The notes beneath the pieces are model-generated. The model was given only the letters and a program-made list of their open reading frames with translations. It made no database searches and was not told the origin of the DNA. A DNA stretch of 48,611 nucleotides from Amarolinea aalborgensis (GTDB lineage Bacteria; Chloroflexota; Anaerolineae; SSC4; Amarolineaceae), in contig NZ_UETR01000022.1 of NCBI RefSeq assembly GCF_900491745.1, forward strand, positions 1 to 48,611, in the 5' to 3' direction. How positions within the stretch are numbered: position 1 is the stretch's first letter; every line of letters begins with the position of its first letter. Shown one piece after another: positions 40,030 through 45,988 of the stretch. The position numbers were made by a program, and so were the translations under genes.

Positions 40030-41292
40030 ATGGACCCAACACGTGGGATGCGGCGAGTATTCAAGCGCCTGGAGGCACGCGACGCACGGCGCCAGGCGCG
40101 CGAGGGGACTGTGGAGACGACCTCTGCCGCTGCGCGCAAGGACGCGCCGGTCGAGCCTGGGCTGGAACCAGGCGCGCCGCGTGCGGTTGATTCCACGCCG
40201 GCCGATGAAGGTGGAGCAGGAACGGGCGTCACGCGACCCAAACCGCGGTTCGCTCCCAGGCCGCCGCCTACGCGACAAAAGCCGCGGAGTGGGCGCAGCG
40301 CAGGCGCCGTGTTCAATGATCTGGCCGCGGCGCGGCGCCAGACTGCCAACCGTTTGCGCCTAGATCACAAACCCCATGCTGCCTCCGCCGGCGCGCCGCG
40401 TGCAGTCAAGCCGGGCGAGCCGGCAGCGAGCAAGACGCCGGGGCTGGAGGAGGCGTTTACGCCGGCGAACCTGGCGCGCGCGTGGCTGCACATCAAGGCC
40501 AACGGCGGCGGCCCTGGCGTGGATGGGGTTTCGCTGGACGATTTCGCGGCGCACGCCGACGCGGAGCTGACCGCGCTGCGCCAGGATGTGCTCGGCGGCG
40601 CGTATCGCCCCACGCCGGTGAAGACGGTGTGGGTGCCGAAGCGCAGCGGCGAGGGACAGCGGCCGCTGGCGAAATGGACGATCCGCGACCGCGTGGCGCA
40701 GCGCGCGGTGGTGGAATACCTGGAGCCGACTTTCGAGCAGCGCTTTCTCGACTGCAGCTTTGGCTTTCGCCCCGGCCGCGGGGTGCAAGACGCCGCGGCG
40801 CGTATCCTGGCGCTGCGCGATCAAGGGTTACGCTGGGTGGTGGATGCCGACATCAAGAAGTGCTTCGAGCGCGTGGACCCGGACCTGCTGATCAAGCGGC
40901 TGCGCAGTGAGTTGGATGATCCCGGCCTGCTGTGGCTGCTGGAGGGATGGATTCGGGTGCGCATCATGAACGCGCTGGTGGGACAGCGCCCCACCGCGGG
41001 CACCTCGCAGGGCGGGCCAATCTCGCCGCTGCTGGCGAACATCTATCTGCATCCGTTGGATGTGCGGCTGACGCAGGCCAAGCTGAACCTGGTGCGCTAC
41101 GCGGATGACCTGGTGGTGCTGTGCGCACGACGGCAGGACGCGGAAGCCGCATTGGCGCAGGTGGAACAGGGACTGCGCGAACTGCGCCTGGAATTGAATC
41201 CCAACAAGACGCGGTTGGTCAGCTTCGACGAGGGTTTTCAGTTCCTGGGGGTGTTCTTCATCGGCAACAAGCACCATGTCCTGGGGTTTTAG
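40030..41292 (+). CDS. CRISPR-associated reverse transcriptase
   Basis: A 420-residue group II intron-like RT without maturase or endonuclease domains. An A/P/R-rich N-terminal extension covers about 1-135. RT motifs follow: GGGPGVDGVSLDDF, SFGFRPGRGVQDA, WVVDADIKKCFERVD, TSQGGPISPLLANIYLHPLD, the catalytic RYADDLVVLC (YADD near 357) and LNPNKTRLVSF. It is encoded 123 bases upstream of cas1 on the same strand and is not fused to it. RTs in this position let Cas1-Cas2 take spacers from RNA. Start ATG 40030 is 2 bases after the preceding stop. Confidence 0.9.
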   Translation: MDPTRGMRRVFKRLEARDARRQAREGTVETTSAAARKDAPVEPGLEPGAPRAVDSTPADEGGAGTGVTRPKPRFAPRPPPTRQKPRSGRSAGAVFNDLAAARRQTANRLRLDHKPHAASAGAPRAVKPGEPAASKTPGLEEAFTPANLARAWLHIKANGGGPGVDGVSLDDFAAHADAELTALRQDVLGGAYRPTPVKTVWVPKRSGEGQRPLAKWTIRDRVAQRAVVEYLEPTFEQRFLDCSFGFRPGRGVQDAAARILALRDQGLRWVVDADIKKCFERVDPDLLIKRLRSELDDPGLLWLLEGWIRVRIMNALVGQRPTAGTSQGGPISPLLANIYLHPLDVRLTQAKLNLVRYADDLVVLCARRQDAEAALAQVEQGLRELRLELNPNKTRLVSFDEGFQFLGVFFIGNKHHVLGF

Positions 41293-41415
41293 CCGAGTGC
41301 AAAGTGCAGAGTACAAAGTGCAAAATGCTGAACGCTGAGTGCCAGATATGAGCATACCTTTGCATCCTTGCGCCTCAGCGTCCTTGCGTTAAGCGATTTC
41401 GGGTGAGGAGGGACG

Positions 41416-42426
41416 ATGCCGGTCATCTATTTGACCGATCAGGGCGCGATGGCGCACAAGAAGGGCGAGCGCCTGATCGTGGAGAAGAAGTCGGATGTGA
41501 TTCTGGATATGCCGCTGATCCACGTGGAGCAGTTGGTGGTGATGGGCAATGTGCAGTTGTCAGCCGCGTTGATTTCGCAACTGCTGGTGCAGGAAGTGGA
41601 CGTGGCTTTTTTCTCATCGTATGGTAAGTATCGCGGGCGCTTGACGCCGCCGGCGCTCGGTTTTGCGCAGCTGCGCTATCGCCAGTACCAGGTGCTGGGC
41701 AATCCACAGACCGCGCTGCCGATTGCGAAACAGGCGATTCAGGCCAAGCTGGCCAATCAGCGGCGCACGTTGGGCCGCCTGGCCGCGGCGGGAGGCAGCA
41801 AGGTGCAGGCCGCGGCGCAGCGGGCCACGCAGACGATGCAGGGTATCGAAAGCCAGGTGAGCGCGGCCAAGGATCTGGATAGTCTGCGCGGCTATGAAGG
41901 GAGCGGCGCGGCCGCCTATTTCGGCGGGCTGAAAGACCTGCTGCCGCCGAGCTGGGGTTTCAACGGCCGCCAGTATCGCCCGCCGCCCGATGCCGTCAAC
42001 GCCGCGCTCAGCTTTGGCTATGCGCTGCTGCAGAGCGCGGCGCTGGGTATGGTCAACCTGGTAGGCCTGGACCCTTACCTGGGTTTCTTCCATACGATTG
42101 ATTACAACCGGCCGTCGCTGGCGCTCGATCTGATGGAGGAGTTCCGGCCGGTGGTGGTGGACGCCATCGTGGCGCCGTTGTTCCTGCAAAACCGCTTCAG
42201 CGCGCAGGACTTTCGGCGTGAGTCAGGGGCAACGCCAGGGGTGTACCTGGTGGAGGGCGGCCGCCGGCGCTTGATCGAGGCGCACGAGAAGCAGATGGCG
42301 ACGCCGGTTTTCTATCCACGCAAGAAAGAGACCACCGCCCTGCGCCGCATCATCGAGGAGCAAGCGCGCCACCTGGCGAATGTGGTGCTGGGAGAAGCGG
42401 CGAGTTACCAGGGGTACGAGGCGTAA
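41416..42426 (+). CDS. cas1: Cas1 integrase
   Basis: A 336-residue Cas1. The N-terminal beta domain is VIYLTDQGAMAHKKGERLIV with LIHVEQLVVMGNVQLSAALI. The catalytic helical domain has YGYALLQSAAL-type text (FGYALLQSAALGMVNLVGLD), the metal-ligand histidine in LGFFHTIDYNRPSLALDLME, and the acidic DLMEEFRPVVVD. It is a complete length for the family. GAGGAGGGACG precedes ATG 41416. It is followed by cas2 after 10 bases. A stand-alone RT gene precedes it. Confidence 0.93.
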   Translation: MPVIYLTDQGAMAHKKGERLIVEKKSDVILDMPLIHVEQLVVMGNVQLSAALISQLLVQEVDVAFFSSYGKYRGRLTPPALGFAQLRYRQYQVLGNPQTALPIAKQAIQAKLANQRRTLGRLAAAGGSKVQAAAQRATQTMQGIESQVSAAKDLDSLRGYEGSGAAAYFGGLKDLLPPSWGFNGRQYRPPPDAVNAALSFGYALLQSAALGMVNLVGLDPYLGFFHTIDYNRPSLALDLMEEFRPVVVDAIVAPLFLQNRFSAQDFRRESGATPGVYLVEGGRRRLIEAHEKQMATPVFYPRKKETTALRRIIEEQARHLANVVLGEAASYQGYEA

Positions 42427-42436
42427 GGGGTCTATC

Positions 42437-42733
42437 ATGGCGAAGACGACGCAGTTTGTGCTGGTGTGTTACGATGTTCCGGATGATCGGCGGCGCACGA
42501 AGATGATGCAGACGCTGTTGGATTTTGGGCGGCGGGTGCAGTACAGCGTGTTCGAGTGCGATCTGAAGGGGAAGGACATGGATCGGCTGCTCAAGAAGTT
42601 GGCGCGACTGGTGAACCAGGAGGAGGACAGCGTCCGTTTTTACTTCTTGTGCGAGTCGTGCCTGCCGAAGGCGCTGGTGATGGGGGTGCAGACGGGGCTG
42701 GAAGATCCACGGCTGGCGGCGAGGATTTTGTAG
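42437..42733 (+). CDS. cas2: Cas2
   Basis: A 98-residue Cas2: FVLVCYDVPDDRRRTKMMQT at the start with the conserved acidic YDVPDD, then LLDFGRRVQYSVFECDLKGK and EEDSVRFYFLCESC. It forms the central dimer of the Cas1-Cas2 integrase. The start is ATG 42437, with AAGGGG 6 bases upstream; upstream in-frame codons lie within cas1. Confidence 0.92.
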   Translation: MAKTTQFVLVCYDVPDDRRRTKMMQTLLDFGRRVQYSVFECDLKGKDMDRLLKKLARLVNQEEDSVRFYFLCESCLPKALVMGVQTGLEDPRLAARIL

Positions 42734-43546
42734 CAATGATGAATGCTGAAAGCTGAACGATGAATGAGTTGTACGTGACGCCGGACATGTGCGGGGCGGG
42801 GGACGTGGTGTGGAAGACGGGCGTTGTCACAGTTCCGTTGTAGGTCACACCTCCGGTGTGACGTTGTGCGTAACGCCGAGAATGTGCGCGACGCCGAGAA
42901 TGTGTGCGGCGGGGAATGTGCTGTGGAAGACGGGCGTTGTCACAGCGGAGCTGTGACCTACGGTGACTGCCCTTCGACTTTGCTCAGGGCAAGCGTGGAC
43001 GCGATGCCGGGCGGCGACGGCGGCCGGCGATTGAAATCGCGCCTGATGGGCGTACCGCCGGGCGTCTACCTGCGTAGACGCGATGCCGGTCGGCGGCGGC
43101 CGACCTGGCGGCGGAACGCCCTTTCGCCCCGAATTCATTCGGCGGCGGCAGTGCGTGACGCCGGGCATGTGTGCGGCGGGGAGAGTGGTGTGGAAGACGG
43201 GCGTTGTCACAGCGGAGCTGTGACCTACGGTGACTGCCCTTCGACTTTGCTCAGGGCAAGCGTGGACGCGATGCCGGTCGGCGACGGCCGGCGATTGAAA
43301 TCGCGCCTCATGGGCGTACCGCCGGGCGTCTACCTGCGTAGACGCGATACCGGTCGGCGGCGGCCGACCTGGCGGCGGAACGCCCCTTCGCCCCGAATTC
43401 ATTCGGCGGCGGCAGTGCGCGACGCCGGACATGTGCGGGGCGGGGAGAGTGGTGTGGAAGACGGGCGTTGTCACAGCGGAGCTGTGACCTACGTGCTTTC
43501 ACGGCGTTTTCGGAGAAGACGCCAAGCCTTCCGAATTCAGCATTGT
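42734..43546 (+). repeat. Two ~265-bp tandem repeats with REP-like modules after cas2
   Basis: An 813-base gene-free stretch. The hairpin GTCACAGCGGAGCTGTGAC starts at 42939, 43206 and 43470, so two complete units of 267 and 264 bases lie between. Each unit contains CCTTCGACTTTGCTCAGGG and, in inverted orientation, the same modules as the 35.5-37.6 kb field: GGCGATTGAAATCGC, GCGTCTACCTGCGTAGACGC and GCCCCGAATTCATTCGGC. A decayed further copy lies at 42776-42905. I see no gene. Confidence 0.8.
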
Positions 43547-45748
43547 CTAAAAGGGGACGATGAGGTCATCGTCGTTCGCTGTCGTTGCTCCGGTGGGCGG
43601 CGGTTGAACGATCGTGGCCGATGGTTCGCTGTCGGCGACGGCGATGATGCGGTCGAGACGGAAGACGCGCTCGGCGCGGCGCAGGTGGCAGTAAGCGACG
43701 AGGTAGGTGACGGCGCCGCGGGTTTCCAGGCGGTAGGGATCAACCCGGCGGTGGGTCAATTCGCCGCGCCAGGCGGTCCAGTAGGTCAGCTCGACGCTGT
43801 GCTCGCCGGCGATGGCGGCCGTCAGGCGGGCCTGGGTGTCGGCCAGGTTGACGGGGTGGGGGTTGTCGAGCGGTGGGCCGGAGTAGCCGTCGAACGCGGT
43901 TTGCAGGCGGGCCAGCAGTTCTTCGGCCAGGGCGTGCAGGTCGGAGGCGGTTTCGGGCGGGAGGTTGGCGGCGATTTGGTCAAGGACCGCGGCCGGCAGG
44001 CGCATGGGCAAATCGGTAAATCGGCTGAGCTGCTGAAAGACCAGGCCGGCCAGGTAGAGATAGCCGCTGTCGGCGATCTTGGCCTTGCCGGCGCGCGCGC
44101 CGCCGCGCGTCTCTGGGATGGTCAGGCGGTGAGGGATGCGCAGGCGGCGCAGGCGGCCGACCAGGCGCGGGAGAAGGCGATCGGGGACGACGACCAGGCG
44201 TCGGTTGAGGGTGCGACCGAGCAAGGGGCGTAGGGCGCGACGGGTGGTGAGCGCGGTCAGGTGGGCAGGGTCCGCAGCCTCGAGTACGGTGAGGCGGTGA
44301 ATGGTGATGGGGGCCGGGGTTGCGGCCCAGCCAGCTACGACTGCATACTCGCCAGCGTCAAGCGGGCGGCCGATGGCGCCATCGAGGAGGTGTAGAACGG
44401 CGTCGAGGGTCGTGTCGCCGGCCAGGACCAGAGCCAGGTCATCCGGGCCAAAGCTGAGGCTGCCGAACTGACTGATGATCGCAAAGAGGCGCGCCAGGTC
44501 AACCGAGGCGGCGCCCAGGGCGGCGTCGCTGTTGGGCAGGCGCAGGGTGATGCGTTCCTGGTCCAGGCTGAGGGCGAAAGGCTGCGGCGCGGGGATGGAT
44601 GGCAAGGGCGCGTCGTCAAGGAACGCGCGTGCGGCGGCGGTCAGGCGAATCTGTAAGCGCGTTTCGGTTTGCAGGTGGACCATGCCGAGCCAGGCGAGCG
44701 GGCCGAGGAACAGGTCGGCCAGGATGTGCGGCAGATTTTCATCTTCGGTGGGCGCTTGCCACCAGACGGGTTGAGGATGAATGAAGCGCTTGAGTTCCCT
44801 GCGCAGTTGGGGGATGGTGCGCCATTCAGCGGCCGGCGCGAGGGCGAGCACGCGCAGCACGTGCTGCACCAGGGCGGTAGGGTCTGGGGCGGTCGCGGCT
44901 GGCAGGCGAAATGCGCGCCAGGAATCTGGTTGCAGCCAGGAGCGCCAGAGCTGCTGCACGCGTACGGCGGGGTCGGCCTGCAGCCAGAGTGCGAGGGCCG
45001 GCGCGGGCTTGGGCAAATCCGCGGCGGTGGTGAGAAGGCCGAGCGTTTGCGCCAGGTAGTGCAGGAAGTGCAGGCGTGGGGCTTGCAGTTCAGAACGAAG
45101 CGCGGGCAAGGACGCGGGCTGGCGCGTCTGCTGGTTGACGAGGTGCAGGAAGGGGAGAGGCAACCAGCGTTGGTGCACGAGCGCGACGTCGTGCTGATGC
45201 AAGAGGGCCACCAGGACAGTGAGATCGTAAAGGGTGTCGAACAGAGACGGCGCGTAGGCCAGGCCGGCGGGAGCCGCAGGCCGTGCAGGGGTCATTTTGG
45301 TGAAGTAGTCGGCCAGGAACGTGCGATGTTCGGCGGCCAGGGTCAAGCGCGGCTGGCCGCCGGGGCGATCGGGCGGGGCGGGAAAGAGCAAGCCAAGGTA
45401 CCAGAGGTGTTCGGCGCTGCTGACGGGGAAGCGCCAGGGACGGTCGGGCAAGGGACTGGAACGATCCCAGGGGCGGTAGGGGCGAATGGCGCCATGACGC
45501 GCGCAGAAGGCATGTTCGAGCGCGGGGTGGGGCAGCGCCAGCAGCGCGTGCAGGGCGTCTTGTTCGGCGTTGGAGAGTTGAGAGACGAGGCGTTCCAGGT
45601 TGGCGGGGTCGCTGAGGAAGGCATGCAGGGTCTCGATCCAGACTTGTTTGGGGGGATGGCGTTGGGGGGGCAGCAGAAAATGGGCCTGGGCGATGGCCCA
45701 GAGGTGGCGAAATGATGTGAAATGAAGGCAATCGAGTAGAGTTGGCAT
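43547..45748 (-). CDS. WYL-domain regulator with helicase-associated N-terminal region
   Basis: A 733-residue protein. Residues about 645-710 form a WYL ligand-binding domain: VELTYWTAWRGELTHRRVDP then YLVAYCHLRRAERVFRLDRI. The remainder is helical and resembles Chloroflexota helicase-associated (XPB N-domain-like) proteins, with L/A-rich repeats such as NAEQDALHALLALPHP. WYL domains bind nucleic acid or nucleotide ligands and often control CRISPR loci. It is transcribed away from the CRISPR array, and its candidate promoter overlaps that of the array, so autoregulation or array control is plausible. The ribosome site at ATG 45748 is weak. Confidence 0.75.
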   Translation of the reverse strand: MPTLLDCLHFTSFRHLWAIAQAHFLLPPQRHPPKQVWIETLHAFLSDPANLERLVSQLSNAEQDALHALLALPHPALEHAFCARHGAIRPYRPWDRSSPLPDRPWRFPVSSAEHLWYLGLLFPAPPDRPGGQPRLTLAAEHRTFLADYFTKMTPARPAAPAGLAYAPSLFDTLYDLTVLVALLHQHDVALVHQRWLPLPFLHLVNQQTRQPASLPALRSELQAPRLHFLHYLAQTLGLLTTAADLPKPAPALALWLQADPAVRVQQLWRSWLQPDSWRAFRLPAATAPDPTALVQHVLRVLALAPAAEWRTIPQLRRELKRFIHPQPVWWQAPTEDENLPHILADLFLGPLAWLGMVHLQTETRLQIRLTAAARAFLDDAPLPSIPAPQPFALSLDQERITLRLPNSDAALGAASVDLARLFAIISQFGSLSFGPDDLALVLAGDTTLDAVLHLLDGAIGRPLDAGEYAVVAGWAATPAPITIHRLTVLEAADPAHLTALTTRRALRPLLGRTLNRRLVVVPDRLLPRLVGRLRRLRIPHRLTIPETRGGARAGKAKIADSGYLYLAGLVFQQLSRFTDLPMRLPAAVLDQIAANLPPETASDLHALAEELLARLQTAFDGYSGPPLDNPHPVNLADTQARLTAAIAGEHSVELTYWTAWRGELTHRRVDPYRLETRGAVTYLVAYCHLRRAERVFRLDRIIAVADSEPSATIVQPPPTGATTANDDDLIVPF

Positions 45749-45812
45749 CAGAAATCACCGTGGTGCAGGCGCTGAGCGACCGCATGAGGGCGGCGGCCGC
45801 GTGCGCGTCGAG

Positions 45813-45841
45813 TTGACGACTTGGGGGGATCGCACTATACT
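45813..45841 (+). promoter_or_regulatory. CRISPR array promoter (leader)
   Basis: TTGACG (45813-45818), exactly 17 bases, TATACT (45836-45841) on the plus strand, about 148 bases before the first repeat. Its direction agrees with the GAAAC 3' ends of the repeats. Confidence 0.75.
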
Positions 45842-45862
45842 ATGATCAAGATTTGTTTCCAA
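45834..45862 (-). promoter_or_regulatory. Divergent promoter of the WYL gene
   Basis: On the minus strand, TTGGAA (45862-45857), exactly 17 bases, TATAGT (45839-45834). Its -10 overlaps the -10 of the array promoter (45836-45841), so the two polymerases compete for one site. Confidence 0.65.
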
Positions 45863-45988
45863 CGCGGTGTTTTCGCAAACTTTTTCCCCGGCCTCGACGT
45901 AGGGCAGCAGCGACGGCTGAACGGCCGAAAGGTATAATGAAGCGCTGCGGGAATGATAGCACAAGAAGGGGGATGGAAACAAACTGGC
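45842..45988 (+). promoter_or_regulatory. CRISPR leader
   Basis: 147 bases between the array promoter and the first repeat, gene-free and relatively AT-rich at its start. It includes an isolated TATAAT (45933-45938) without a good -35. A GGATGGAAAC at 45971-45980 faintly echoes the repeat 3' end. It is the likely site of new spacer insertion. Confidence 0.65.

Noticed and set aside
45933..45938. TATAAT in the leader as a second array promoter
   Set aside because: No acceptable -35 at 16-18 bases; the 45813-45841 pair is far better.
45971..45980. GGATGGAAAC before the first repeat as a degenerate CRISPR repeat
   Set aside because: Only the last bases resemble the repeat end; no spacer-length distance or further match.
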